DNA from: SKVR01 sp964453995
Lineage (GTDB): Bacteria; Bacteroidota; Bacteroidia; Bacteroidales; UBA7960
DNA: 64,000 bases
Direction: 5' to 3'
Assembly: GCA_964453995.1 (NCBI GenBank)
Contig: CAYVQC010000010.1
Span: forward strand, 1 to 64,000
Made by a program: the position numbers and the translations under genes. The notes under the pieces are model-generated. The model saw only the letters and a program-made list of their open reading frames with translations. It did not search any database and was not told where the DNA came from. Below, piece by piece: positions 53,801 through 62,036 of this stretch (its first letter is position 1; each line of letters opens with the position of its first letter).

Positions 53801-55939
53801 AATCTTAGTGCTGGCCCCGGAAGTGTTTCTATCACTGATTCCAAGAATTGCGGACCTGCTGTAGTAGAATTTGAACTCGGTCAACCCGAACCTGTCGTGG
53901 TTAACCTCGAGGAAGTAGTTGACGTTCTTTGCTATGGCGATGCAAGCGGTGTAATAGAAGTATCAGCATCCGGAGGAACCGGTGTTGTGATGTTCTCTAT
54001 CGATGGAGAAGTATACCAGGAAAGCGGCCTGTTTGAAGGTCTGTTTGCCGGTGAATATACCATTTATGCCATGGATGAGAATGGCTGCATGGGTATGTTC
54101 GAAGGAATAGTAGTTGCCCAACCCGAAGAACTCCTGGTTGACCTTACCATAACAGATGTAAGCTGCCTTGGCGCGGATGACGGAGAAATCATGGGATGGA
54201 TAACCGGAGGTGTTGGGCCCTACGATGTGTGCTTGCTTACTGGCTGTGATGAAATTCCTGACAAACAGGATTTCGATCCTGCAAAAGGACAAGGCTTCCT
54301 GCACTGGGATCTGGTTCCCGGCGAGTATATGGTAGTTGTAACAGACCAGAATGGTTGCCAGTGGATGGAATGCGTTACCATTGAAGAGCCTGAAGAGCTC
54401 ACAGCCGATTATATTGATCTCAATAATGTCCTCTGTAATGGAGACAGCAGTGGATCAGTAACCATTGTGGCAGAAGGTGGTACCATGCCCTACACTCTAA
54501 CATGGGAAGGTATGGAAGAATTTGAAATTGAAGGCAATAGCTATACCATTGCCGATCTGCCCGCAGGTATTTATACAATCTACGTTGATGATGCCAACAA
54601 TTGCGGTCCTGTTGCCGTAGAATGCGAAATCACCCAACCTGAGTTCGCTCTTGAATTCGAAGAGATCGAATATGGAAATGTTAGCTGTAATGGAGGTAAT
54701 GATGGTTTCATCAACATCTACTATTTTGGCGGAACTGGGGAAGGACATGTTGAGGGCGACCTGCCTGATTTCTTCTCACCCAACCTGCCGGCCGGTTTTT
54801 ATGAGTTCTTTGTTATTGATGAAAACGGATGTGAACTCTATGGTGATGTTACCATTACAGAACCTGAAGAGCTAACGGTTTCTATCGAGGTAGAAGATTT
54901 GGTTTGTGAAGGTGATGGAGAGGAAGTATTTGCCTCCGATTGGGTATGGTACCGCCAGGATCTTACCAATGCAGGCAATCTTCCCAATGCTGAGCGCAGC
55001 GATCCCGAACAAATCATCGGTGAACCCGTCTTTGGTGACGTTGAAGGTACTTTCTTCTCTCTAGGGTTTGGCGGAGAAATGATTGCCAAATTTGACATGC
55101 CGGTCGCCAATGGAGAAGGAAATGACCTGATGATCGTTGAAACGACCTTTGGAGACCAAACCTGCGATTCCTATCCGGAAAAGGTTGATGTTTGGGTTGC
55201 ACAATACATCAACGAAGACCTCTATACTCCCATCCAGGGTGAAATTGACGTACTGGGTCTTGGTGATGAATGGGTCTACCTGGGCCAGGGATGCCTCGAC
55301 GCTGAGTTTGACTTTGGAGATCTGCCATGGGTACAGTATGTATACATGAAAGATGTAAGCGATCCGGATGATTTCTCCAATTCTCAGATAAGCGATGGTT
55401 ATGACATCAATGGACTAATTGGTCTCAATGGAAGCCTTGTAGTTTCAGGAAACCTGGTCGCCTATGCCGATGGTGGTACTCCTGAATACTATTTTGAATG
55501 GAACACCGGCGATGTTGGCAATATGCTGGCCATCAATGCCTGTGGCACTTACAGCGTGCTGGTGGTCGACTTTAACGGATGTTTCATTGAAACAGAAGTA
55601 GAAATTGTTTGTGGTGAATACGAGGGCGATTTGGATGATGCTAAGCTTATTTCTGAAGAGCTTGTTGGCAGTAAAGACATCCTCAATGCCAATGTATTCC
55701 CCAACCCCTTCTCCAATGAAGCAACCATAGAGTTCACCCTTACCAGGAATGCTCCCGTAACCGTTCAACTCTACAACCTTGCAGGTGAAAGGGTAAGTGT
55801 ACTGTTTGAGGGTAATGTAGAAGCTCATGAACTGAAGCAGGTAAAAGTTCAGGGTGAATACCTCAGCAGTGGTGTTTATTTCTATCACATCAATACAGGA
55901 AATGAAGTTCTTATTAATAAATTCGTAGTGGTTAAATAG
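50858..55939 (+). CDS. SprB-repeat secreted adhesin with T9SS sorting tail
   Basis: This 1693-residue protein has a signal peptide (LLLLILFAFMATTIA) and an N-terminal domain (about 25-215). Five InlB-type bacterial repeats follow (about 220-605; each ends W..-x-x-ANF), four of them inside a perfect duplicated block. About nine SprB repeats span about 609-1345, with recurring VxCxGxxDGxI and GGTxPYxxxW patterns (for example VTCPGFDDGSIFVSVTGG, VSCLGADDGEIMGWITGG). A non-repeat domain (about 1350-1600) and a Por/T9SS type A tail (about 1610-1693; NVFPNPFSNEATIEF ... SSGVYFYHI ... NKFVVVK) complete it. SprB in Flavobacterium is the mobile gliding adhesin; here only the repeats are shared, so motility is not implied. 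Protein length probably varies through the duplication. Confidence 0.88.
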   Translation: MKKIKLLLLILFAFMATTIANNKDSDPSMDFRFANEQVVEEGGTYYFMFDVQVRASVAGTFHRDMQVYFDYNPAVFGNSIKANDKITVEKIGIMAEEFSENPKYIWVNEGTPQGYGTDNTPTRYYITSESSFSTFAADEMFHTEVPTDWAGYMRAKIEITNFGHPAGIQLIGSIGNTTFMDGGQYYQSETAQPVVYATPYGYINNLMEYIITSGEPAEYTLVVDINGNGGVLVDGLSYTIPLIFEEGTVVNLQAVPDSDWEFTGWTGDLTSANVNETITMDGDKFIEANFTEIPPQIYLLTLLVNPEGAGEVTGAGEYEEGEIASVDAVANEGWVFVNWTDTEDNVIFEMPANDIPMTEDLTLVANFVEEFIPETYTLTLMANPEGAGEVFGAGEYEEGEIASVDAVPNEGWVFVNWTDTEDNIISEMPANDIPMTADLTLIANFEEIPPPVYTLTLLVNPEGAGEVTGAGEYEEGEIASVDAVANEGWVFVNWTDTEDNVIFEMPANDIPMTEDLTLVANFVEEFIPETYTLTLMANPEGAGEVFGAGEYEEGEIASVDAVPNEGWVFVNWTDTEDNIISEMPANDIPMTADLTLIANFEEEPVEDELMVTIDVTGVTCPGFDDGSIFVSVTGGEKPYNICLSYGCDTKGDFDKTQTADYGGLIAGYYQITIVDNNGLTYEECVLVPEPDPIMVDIDLNVPECYAEEMTATATYTITGGTPPYTFDGEPVDGNTVMVVYDTEGTFSHVVEDANECGPVGFEVTILFPTAIEAYVEYDPILCFGETTLVDVVAMGGTGVLSLYDVVEGSLEFVSELPLAEPLALGAGEYSWVVMDENGCEFALEFEIVQPEELLAEVIYEPIACYGGTTEVDVEAMGGTGTLSLYDLVDDELVFVSELPLEDPLVLGAATYMWVIMDENECQVSLEFTLSQPDLLEAVIIEAVDPTCFEGTDGYVVIEISGGTPPYIPDFGELDGNMLTLSNLSAGPGSVSITDSKNCGPAVVEFELGQPEPVVVNLEEVVDVLCYGDASGVIEVSASGGTGVVMFSIDGEVYQESGLFEGLFAGEYTIYAMDENGCMGMFEGIVVAQPEELLVDLTITDVSCLGADDGEIMGWITGGVGPYDVCLLTGCDEIPDKQDFDPAKGQGFLHWDLVPGEYMVVVTDQNGCQWMECVTIEEPEELTADYIDLNNVLCNGDSSGSVTIVAEGGTMPYTLTWEGMEEFEIEGNSYTIADLPAGIYTIYVDDANNCGPVAVECEITQPEFALEFEEIEYGNVSCNGGNDGFINIYYFGGTGEGHVEGDLPDFFSPNLPAGFYEFFVIDENGCELYGDVTITEPEELTVSIEVEDLVCEGDGEEVFASDWVWYRQDLTNAGNLPNAERSDPEQIIGEPVFGDVEGTFFSLGFGGEMIAKFDMPVANGEGNDLMIVETTFGDQTCDSYPEKVDVWVAQYINEDLYTPIQGEIDVLGLGDEWVYLGQGCLDAEFDFGDLPWVQYVYMKDVSDPDDFSNSQISDGYDINGLIGLNGSLVVSGNLVAYADGGTPEYYFEWNTGDVGNMLAINACGTYSVLVVDFNGCFIETEVEIVCGEYEGDLDDAKLISEELVGSKDILNANVFPNPFSNEATIEFTLTRNAPVTVQLYNLAGERVSVLFEGNVEAHELKQVKVQGEYLSSGVYFYHINTGNEVLINKFVVVK
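51764..52194 (+). repeat. Perfect 431-bp direct repeat, copy 1
   Basis: This is identical, base for base by eye, to 52229-52659, at a period of 465 bp (155 codons). It encodes residues 303-446 and contains two InlB-type units. It is followed by a short diverged spacer (EEIPPPVYTLTL in place of the sequence after copy 2). Confidence 0.95.
52229..52659 (+). repeat. Perfect 431-bp direct repeat, copy 2
   Basis: This is the second copy of the block at 51764-52194, in frame. Perfect identity including third codon positions points to a very recent duplication or to gene conversion. Unequal crossing-over here would add or remove 155 residues without breaking the frame. Confidence 0.95.
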
Positions 55940-55960
55940 AAGATCATTTTACTGGTTTTC

Positions 55961-55990
55961 AAAAGGCGTCCCCTGCAGGGGGCGCCTTTT
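55961..55990 (+). terminator. Rho-independent terminator of the SprB-repeat gene
   Basis: AAAAGGCGTCCCC pairs with GGGGGCGCCTTTT around TGCA (30 bp, one mismatch), ending in TTTT. It lies about 22 bp after the stop. Confidence 0.85.
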
Positions 55991-56034
55991 GTATGTTACC
56001 TCCCTGCGGATTATTTTTGTATAAAATAAAAAAT

Positions 56035-56065
56035 TTTGACATCACGTTTTCTGTTGATACATTTG
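56035..56065 (+). promoter_or_regulatory. Promoter of the DUF3127 gene (TTTG-N19-TACATTTG)
   Basis: TTTG (56035-56038), a 19-nt spacer and TACATTTG (56058-56065) fully match the Bacteroidota consensus. The start near 56071 leaves a leader of 40 nt to the ATG. Confidence 0.7.
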
Positions 56066-56110
56066 CACGTGAAATCTTCTACATTGTAAAGAATTAAACC
56101 AATAATAGTA

Positions 56111-56485
56111 ATGGAAATACAGGGCCGACTCATTGAAATACTGGAACCCAAAACGGGTCAATCATCAAGAGGAAGTTGGAAAAAGCAGGAGTTCATTATA
56201 GAAACCGACGAATCTTTTCCCAAAAAAATTTGCATAGCCAACTGGAACGACAAAGCAGACCTCTCCAATCTGAGGCCTGGAGATAATGTAACAGCATCTG
56301 TTAATATCGAAAGTCGTGAGTACAATGGAAATTGGTATACCGATATAAAAGTATGGAAGCTGGAAGTCGCAAATTCTTCAGCCTCCAAACAAGACCAGGA
56401 ATTGCCCGGCCTGCCCGGTGGCGATGCCCCACCCCCACCATGGGAATCTGATCCCGGTGAACCTGAACAGGATCTCCCCTTTTAA
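56111..56485 (+). CDS. DUF3127 protein, OB-fold (ssDNA-binding-like)
   Basis: This 124-residue cytosolic protein matches DUF3127: MEIQGRLIEILEPKTGQSS, WKKQEFIIETDESFPKKICI, DKADLSNLRPGDNVTASVNI, ESREYNGNWYTDIKVWKLE. The pattern is a five-stranded OB fold like that of single-strand DNA-binding proteins. Its acidic, proline-rich C-terminus ends EPEQDLPF, very close to the SSB tip (DDIPF-type) that recruits repair and replication proteins. A DNA-related role is therefore plausible but unproven. It is a monocistronic gene with a strong promoter. Confidence 0.85.
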   Translation: MEIQGRLIEILEPKTGQSSRGSWKKQEFIIETDESFPKKICIANWNDKADLSNLRPGDNVTASVNIESREYNGNWYTDIKVWKLEVANSSASKQDQELPGLPGGDAPPPPWESDPGEPEQDLPF

Positions 56486-56662
56486 GAACATTGGAAAAAC
56501 ATAGGACACCTTCCATTGTGTACTCCCGGTTTTAGTAAGGTGAAATATATTGAGAATACCAGATAATCTGATCCTTACATTACATGAAAATATGATAGAT
56601 TTTGATTAACTTTAGGTCTGAGGACCCCATCTGGTAAATAATCAATTAGTTCACTTAATCCT

Positions 56663-58450
56663 ATGGCTATGAAAAACAAAAATACATTACAACCCGGCTC
56701 AAGCCTTTCAAAACACAAGGCATATGCACTGCTTTTTTTCTTCTTCATGTGGCTGGGCAACCCCACTTTATTTTCTACAAACAACCAAACCCAATGGCAG
56801 CCGGGTACCATTATCATCAAATTCCAGGAAAACTCACAAGTATTTGCAGACCTCAAAAATCATTTGGTCTCAGAACAGGAACCGGTATTCTCTCCAAACC
56901 ATAATAATGTGGCTGCTTTCCAAAAATCATTTGAAACAAGAAATGGTTTATTCCTCCGTGCTGCCTATGATTTTTTCATGAGCAATCCCCTGCTCAGCAT
57001 TGAACCCCTTATCATTTCAAAATTAAACGCCCAAACAAAGCAAGGTCTGGAACGGATTTTTCTGATAAAAATAAAATACGCCTCCTCGGTTGCTGAAGTT
57101 GCGTATGAGTTGGGAAAAATGGATGGTATTGAATACGCAGAACCAGACTATACGGGCTATGGGGGAGGTAAACCTTCGTTCGCCGAAGATTTTTACCAGG
57201 TTTATACGCCCACAATGACACCGCCGGTAAATGACGCCAACTTCCATTTTCAGTATGGCTTACTCAATACAGGTCAATTTATTGGAGGGATAGCGGGTAT
57301 TCCGGGTGCAGATATCAATATTGTTCCCGGCTGGGATATTACCACAGGCAGTACTGAAGTTATCCTGGGAATCCTGGATTCAGGAATGCCTTCTGATCAT
57401 TTTGATTTTGAAGGTAGGGTAACAGCTGGTTACAACTTTGTTTCCGACAACAACGATTACCTTGATGACCATGGTCACGGGAGCAGTGTTACCAGCATTG
57501 CCGCTGCAACAGGTAACAATTCGGGTTTAATGGCCGGCACTGATTGGAACAGCCAGATTTTGCCGGTAAAAATTCTTAATGAGGACAATTCGGGTTATTA
57601 TTCCTGGTGGATCAATGGGATTACTTATGCCACCGACCAGGGAGCCCATGTAGTCAACATGAGTGTGGGGGGGTCTTCATACAGCAGTGCTTTGCACGAT
57701 GCTATCAATTATGCCCTTTCCAATGATGTAATCGTGGTAGCGTGCATGATGAACGAAAACAATGATGTTACCTATTACCCTGCAGGTTTCGAAGGGGTAA
57801 TTGCCGTTGGAGCCACCAACAATACTGATGAGAGAGCTGAGCCCTTTTCTTGGGGCGGAGGTAGTAATTATGGCAACCATATCGATTTTGCCGCTCCCGG
57901 CGACCGTATTGCAAGCCTTGGAGGATCAGATTTTCAAAGCATCGCATACTGGAGCGGAACTTCTATGGCAACACCATTTGTTGCAGGTACCATCTCACTC
58001 ATGTTAAGCATTGATCCTGTGCTCACCAGCGAGCCGGCATACGATATTCTTAAAGAAACTACACGCCCGCAGGTGGTAGGCAAAACAACAGACGAAGAAG
58101 AGTGGAACCAATTTACTGGCTGGGGAAGAATTGATGCTTTTGCAGCCCTGCAGCTCACCCTGGCAGGTACAACACCCTCTTCAAACGAGCATATTCTTCG
58201 TCCTAATAACCAACAGGTGAAACTATTTCCCAATCCTGCTTCCAACATGCTTCAAATTGAGGTATCTCAAAATATAACATCTTTGCAAATTATAGATTTC
58301 TCAGGAAAAACGCTTTATCAATCAGAACCATTTGCAGGGCAACAACAGATATCAATGGATGTTTCCACCCTGAAAGAAGGAATTTATCTGGTTCGCTTCA
58401 TGGGGCACAACCAGAATATTACTCAAAAACTCATTATCAAAAAACCATAG
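56663..58450 (+). CDS. Secreted subtilisin-like serine protease (S8) with T9SS tail
   Basis: This 595-residue protease has a signal segment (AYALLFFFFMWLGNPTLF) and an N-terminal pro-region (about 40-165). The S8 domain follows (about 175-490) with the triad Asp239 (GILDSGMPSD), His272 (DDHGHGSSVTSIAAA) and Ser434 (GTSMATPFVAG). The usual HGTHV motif reads HGSSV, but the catalytic His is kept. The C-terminus is a Por/T9SS type A tail (VKLFPNPASNMLQIEV ... KEGIYLVRFMG ... KLIIKKP). It should be exported through T9SS and cut proteins outside the cell. Two Met codons (56663, 56669) compete as the start. Confidence 0.92.
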   Translation: MAMKNKNTLQPGSSLSKHKAYALLFFFFMWLGNPTLFSTNNQTQWQPGTIIIKFQENSQVFADLKNHLVSEQEPVFSPNHNNVAAFQKSFETRNGLFLRAAYDFFMSNPLLSIEPLIISKLNAQTKQGLERIFLIKIKYASSVAEVAYELGKMDGIEYAEPDYTGYGGGKPSFAEDFYQVYTPTMTPPVNDANFHFQYGLLNTGQFIGGIAGIPGADINIVPGWDITTGSTEVILGILDSGMPSDHFDFEGRVTAGYNFVSDNNDYLDDHGHGSSVTSIAAATGNNSGLMAGTDWNSQILPVKILNEDNSGYYSWWINGITYATDQGAHVVNMSVGGSSYSSALHDAINYALSNDVIVVACMMNENNDVTYYPAGFEGVIAVGATNNTDERAEPFSWGGGSNYGNHIDFAAPGDRIASLGGSDFQSIAYWSGTSMATPFVAGTISLMLSIDPVLTSEPAYDILKETTRPQVVGKTTDEEEWNQFTGWGRIDAFAALQLTLAGTTPSSNEHILRPNNQQVKLFPNPASNMLQIEVSQNITSLQIIDFSGKTLYQSEPFAGQQQISMDVSTLKEGIYLVRFMGHNQNITQKLIIKKP

Positions 58451-58504
58451 TATCAAAAACACAATCAGCCAATTCTTTTATTCTCCACTTAAATCAATTT
58501 TGTG

Positions 58505-60391
58505 ATGACTGATACAGAGATAAAGAAATTCCTGAAAAAGGTTGAACTTTTCAGGGATTTAGAAGAAAATGAACTCAATATTATTGCTAAGGAAATCCAG
58601 GTAAAGGAATTCACTCCACGGGCATATCTTTTCCAGGAAAACAGCCCGGCCAACAAGTTCCTGTATATTATTTACGAAGGTGAAGTTGAGCTTTTCAAGA
58701 AAACACCTTTCGGGGAAGAAAAAAGGCTTACCTTTTTTGGCACCTTTGACTTTTTAGGAGAGGGAACGATCATGGCTGATACACCCCACTCAACCAATGC
58801 CAGGGCATTAAAAAAAACCAAAGTGCTGTGTATCTCCAAAAAAGGATTTACACATCTTTTTGACACACAGACCTCCATCGCGCTGAAAATTTTCAAGCAG
58901 ATATCTAAAGTGATATCACGGCGCATGCGTCAGAGCAATTCCAAGGTGGTTAATGTAGGTGCCCAATACGAGTCGGGCCGCACACGCAAAGAACACGACC
59001 TTTTAGGATACCGCGATGTTCCTGCCGAAGTATACTATGGCATACAAACCATGAGAGGTATTGAGAATTTTACCATCAGTGGAGTAACACTAAATTTCTT
59101 TCCCGAACTGATCATCAGTCTTGCCATGGTAAAAATGGCTTCTGCAAGGGCCAACCATGACCTTGGTTTATTGCCAGAAGATGTTTCCAATGCCATTGAC
59201 AGAGCCTGCCATGAGATCATTAATGGGAAATTCCACCATCATTTTGTTATTGACATGATACAGGGTGGAGCAGGAACCTCTACCAATATGAATGCCAATG
59301 AGGTAATTGCCAACCGGGCTCTTGAACTCCTGGGCCACGAAAAGGGTGAGTACAAATACTGCCACCCCAACAACCACATAAACATGTCTCAATCAACCAA
59401 TGATGCATATCCTACAGCGGTAAAAATAGCACTTATTGCCAGCAACGAAAAGCTCGTTGAGGTGCTGCAAATACTTATTGCCGGATTTAAGGAAAAGGAA
59501 AAGGAATTCAACCATATCCTTAAGATGGGCCGCACCCAGCTGCAGGATGCTGTTCCCATGACGCTGGGCCAATCCTTTGGAGCCTATGCCACAACCCTTG
59601 AAGAAGAAGTAGAACGGCTTTACCAAAATGCCAACCTGCTCAAAGAAGTAAACATGGGTGGCACTGCCATCGGAACAGGTATCAACGCAGACCCTGATTA
59701 CAGCGATAAGGTTATCCGTCATTTACAAACCATAACAGGTTATGATATCAGGCTTGCTTCCAACCTTGTAGAAGCCACACAGGACACCGGTGCTTTTGTA
59801 ATGTACTCGGCCACTGTAAAGAGGCTTGCCGTAAAACTATCCAAGATCTGTAATGACTTGCGTTTAATGTCTTCAGGCCCACGAGCAGGACTCAATGAAA
59901 TCAATCTGCCCCCCATGCAACCAGGCTCTTCCATCATGCCAGGAAAGGTAAATCCGGTTATTCCCGAAGTGGTAAACCAGATTGCCTTTAAAGTAATTGG
60001 CAATGACCTGACGGTAACGCTTGCTGCCGAGGCAGGACAACTGGAACTCAATGTAATGGAACCCATCATAGTACAGAGCCTTTTTGAATCGATAGAGATG
60101 CTGAAAAATGGTATGACAACGTTATTGCATCGCTGTGTTTCAGGTATTACGGCTAATGAAGAACACTGCAGGCAAACCGTAATGCATTCTATCGGCCTGG
60201 TTACAGCCCTTAATCCTGTTTTGGGTTACGAAGTCTGTACGATGCTTGCCAAGGAAGCCATGGCAAGCAATAAAGGAGTATACGAGCTTGTGCTGGAAAA
60301 AGGATTAATGTCGAAGGAAGAGCTTGATGAGGTGCTCAAACCGGAGAATATGATTTCGCCCAAAAGGCTGGCGGGTTTAAGAATAAAATAG
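58505..60391 (+). CDS. aspA: Aspartate ammonia-lyase with N-terminal cyclic-nucleotide-binding-like domain
   Basis: This 628-residue fusion begins with a CRP-type cNMP-binding fold (about 10-135; LFRDLEENELNIIAKEIQVK, FLYIIYEGEVELFKK, FDFLGEGTIMADTPHSTNAR). A full aspartase follows (about 160-628, close to the usual 470-480). Lyase motifs are YYGIQTMRGIENF, GGAGTSTNMNANEV, the signature GSSIMPGKVNPVIPEVVNQI, and TGINADPDYSDK. Aspartases make fumarate and ammonia from aspartate. In the cNMP part the Glu of the phosphate cassette (GEG) is kept, but the Arg that binds the cyclic phosphate in CRP aligns with His (PHSTNARA). Ligand binding may therefore be altered or lost. No DNA-binding helix-turn-helix is present, so the domain probably controls the enzyme itself. 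GTG at 58502 adds one residue. Confidence 0.92.
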   Translation: MTDTEIKKFLKKVELFRDLEENELNIIAKEIQVKEFTPRAYLFQENSPANKFLYIIYEGEVELFKKTPFGEEKRLTFFGTFDFLGEGTIMADTPHSTNARALKKTKVLCISKKGFTHLFDTQTSIALKIFKQISKVISRRMRQSNSKVVNVGAQYESGRTRKEHDLLGYRDVPAEVYYGIQTMRGIENFTISGVTLNFFPELIISLAMVKMASARANHDLGLLPEDVSNAIDRACHEIINGKFHHHFVIDMIQGGAGTSTNMNANEVIANRALELLGHEKGEYKYCHPNNHINMSQSTNDAYPTAVKIALIASNEKLVEVLQILIAGFKEKEKEFNHILKMGRTQLQDAVPMTLGQSFGAYATTLEEEVERLYQNANLLKEVNMGGTAIGTGINADPDYSDKVIRHLQTITGYDIRLASNLVEATQDTGAFVMYSATVKRLAVKLSKICNDLRLMSSGPRAGLNEINLPPMQPGSSIMPGKVNPVIPEVVNQIAFKVIGNDLTVTLAAEAGQLELNVMEPIIVQSLFESIEMLKNGMTTLLHRCVSGITANEEHCRQTVMHSIGLVTALNPVLGYEVCTMLAKEAMASNKGVYELVLEKGLMSKEELDEVLKPENMISPKRLAGLRIK

Positions 60392-60423
60392 ATATCTGTA
60401 AGCCAATACTTTATCTTCGAAAG

Positions 60424-60462
60424 AACCAAAGAGCCGGCTTGTTTGTTGTCGGCTTTTTGGTT
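60424..60462. terminator. Bidirectional terminator between convergent genes
   Basis: AACCAAAGAGCCG (60424-60436) pairs with CGGCTTTTTGGTT (60450-60462), including one G-U pair. T-rich flanks on both strands suit termination of aspA and of the DMT transporter, whose stop lies at 60463. Confidence 0.75.
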
Positions 60463-61323
60463 TTAAAACAAACTGATCAGTGCCACCCCGGCAAGCATAA
60501 TGATCACAGCAAATAATCTTCCCCCAAGACCTTTTTCCTTAAACAGCAGCGCCCCAAAAACCACTACCATAAGGGCACTGGTACGTTTTACTGCAATTAC
60601 ATAAGCTACGAGTGTAATTTGTATGGCATGCATCTGGAATATGAGTGTAAGAGCAGTAAAGAAACCGACTGGGAATAACGTCTTCAGATGCGTTCTCAGA
60701 TGAGAAGCCTGGTGACTGGCCTTCCACAAAACAAGAGGGATCATTGCGACAAAAAGAAAAATACTGATGGAAATGACCCAGAAAAAAGGAGAGCTGTTCT
60801 GTATACCCACTTTATCAATATTAGCAGTAATACTCCATAAAAAGGCAACAAGCAACATCAGCCGGGGGCCTTTTTCAGTAAGCAATGCCTTGAAGGGAGC
60901 AAGTATGCCTCTACTTTTGGATGAAAACTGTAAAAAATAAGATCCCAGCACAATGCACAATACACCGGCTATACCTGTTGCATCTGGCATCTCACCAAGA
61001 ATAAGAGGAGAAGTGATCAGCAAAAAAAGTGGCGTGAAAGTTACCATAGGTACAGTAAGTGAGATGTCTGAATGCTGAATAGCTTTCAGGTACAATATGG
61101 TAATAATGATATTCAGGGAGCCTCCTGCCAGGAGAGCCAGGTAGAATTGTGATCCCAATTCAGGTATTGGGATGAAGAATAAAGAGGGTAAAAGAAAAGG
61201 CAAGGCAAACATCCTCATTGCAAATGCCACCATGAAGGGGTGCGTGTTTTTCAGCGAATACTTACTGAAAACATCCTTCAGGGCTTCGCAGAGCGCCGTT
61301 GAAAGAGCAAGCCATAACCACAT
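60463..61323 (-). CDS. DMT/EamA family membrane transporter
   Basis: This 286-residue protein has about ten membrane segments in two EamA halves (about 3-135 and 148-285). Typical pieces are LSTALCEALKDVFSKYSLK, ISLTVPMVTFTPLFLLITSP, LGEMPDATGIAGVLCIVLGS and, near the end, YVIAVKRTSALMVVVFGALL followed by FKEKGLGGRLFAVIIMLAGV. DMT proteins usually export metabolites or drugs, or import sugars or amino acids. The substrate cannot be told from sequence. The gene ends in the shared terminator with aspA and starts 15 bp downstream of the PepSY-like gene's stop, so the two are likely in one operon. Confidence 0.88.
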   Translation of the reverse strand: MWLWLALSTALCEALKDVFSKYSLKNTHPFMVAFAMRMFALPFLLPSLFFIPIPELGSQFYLALLAGGSLNIIITILYLKAIQHSDISLTVPMVTFTPLFLLITSPLILGEMPDATGIAGVLCIVLGSYFLQFSSKSRGILAPFKALLTEKGPRLMLLVAFLWSITANIDKVGIQNSSPFFWVISISIFLFVAMIPLVLWKASHQASHLRTHLKTLFPVGFFTALTLIFQMHAIQITLVAYVIAVKRTSALMVVVFGALLFKEKGLGGRLFAVIIMLAGVALISLF

Positions 61324-61338
61324 TTATTCCATCAGATA

Positions 61339-61890
61339 TCAGGTAGATAAATAAAAATAAAGCAACAACACAGGAATGAGAATTCCTGTAGCCACAAAAT
61401 ACCAGCCTCTTCTGCCAAACCCATTTTTCCCCTTTAAAATAAAAAGCCCCGAAAAGGCAAGAATGATAAGACCGGCAGCAAACATATCAGAAAACCAGGT
61501 CCATAATTTTCTTGGCGTATTATAATGCAGGAAATTGACCTGGTGAAAAACCGGACGCTTTTTTACGGTTTCCAATGATCCTTCACCGGTTACCAGATTT
61601 ACATTCACTGTTCCACCATCAATAAAGATCCGCATATTATCACCACTTTCCAGATGGGTTTTATACCCTTGTTCACCAATTTGAGCCAGGATTTGATTAG
61701 CAAGATCAGGTCCCTGGTATTGCCCGCGGGATACTTCTACCTGAAAAGCATCTTGCTTAATGATATAATTGGGATTCCAATGATGGCGGTGGTTGAGGGC
61801 AATACCTGACAGGCCATAAATGATGCACATACCAAAAAAGAAATAACCTAAATCGCGATGTATCGCTCTGTTGATTCTGCGAATATTCAT
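61339..61890 (-). CDS. PepSY-associated membrane protein
   Basis: This 183-residue protein has an N-terminal amphipathic start (MNIRRINRAIHRDLGYFFFG), TM1 with IIYGLSGIALNHRHHWNP, a periplasmic part of about 90 residues, and two C-terminal TM segments (LWTWFSDMFAAGLIILAFSG, GWYFVATGILIPVLLLYF). The conserved His residues in HRDLG and ALNHRHHW resemble PepSY_TM proteins, some linked to iron or haem metabolism and ferric reduction. The start was set at MNIRR because 62 upstream in-frame residues run through the likely promoter. It lies 15 bp upstream of the DMT transporter. Confidence 0.75.
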   Translation of the reverse strand: MNIRRINRAIHRDLGYFFFGMCIIYGLSGIALNHRHHWNPNYIIKQDAFQVEVSRGQYQGPDLANQILAQIGEQGYKTHLESGDNMRIFIDGGTVNVNLVTGEGSLETVKKRPVFHQVNFLHYNTPRKLWTWFSDMFAAGLIILAFSGLFILKGKNGFGRRGWYFVATGILIPVLLLYFYLST

Positions 61891-62028
61891 AGAAATGTAT
61901 TTTTCCGATATAAAATAAGATTCATATTGATCCAAACATTTGCTCCTGCACAAAATGCCGGTAGAGAAATAATTTTCACCCTTCAACCATTTTTGTCTAC
62001 CGGTTGGTTGCACCAACAATAAAGTCTG

Positions 62029-62036
62029 CAAATATA
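62029..62036 (-). promoter_or_regulatory. Candidate -7 box of the PepSY-like operon
   Basis: TATATTTG on the minus strand matches TAnnTTTG. It would give a leader of about 130 nt, which contains a small hairpin TTGG-TTGCA-CCAA near 62004-62016. No -33 TTG is seen at the right distance. Confidence 0.35.

Noticed and set aside
50858..55939. Gliding motility adhesin SprB itself
   Set aside because: Only the repeat type and sorting tail are shared. Length and the InlB-type front differ, and no gld/spr gene is in the window.
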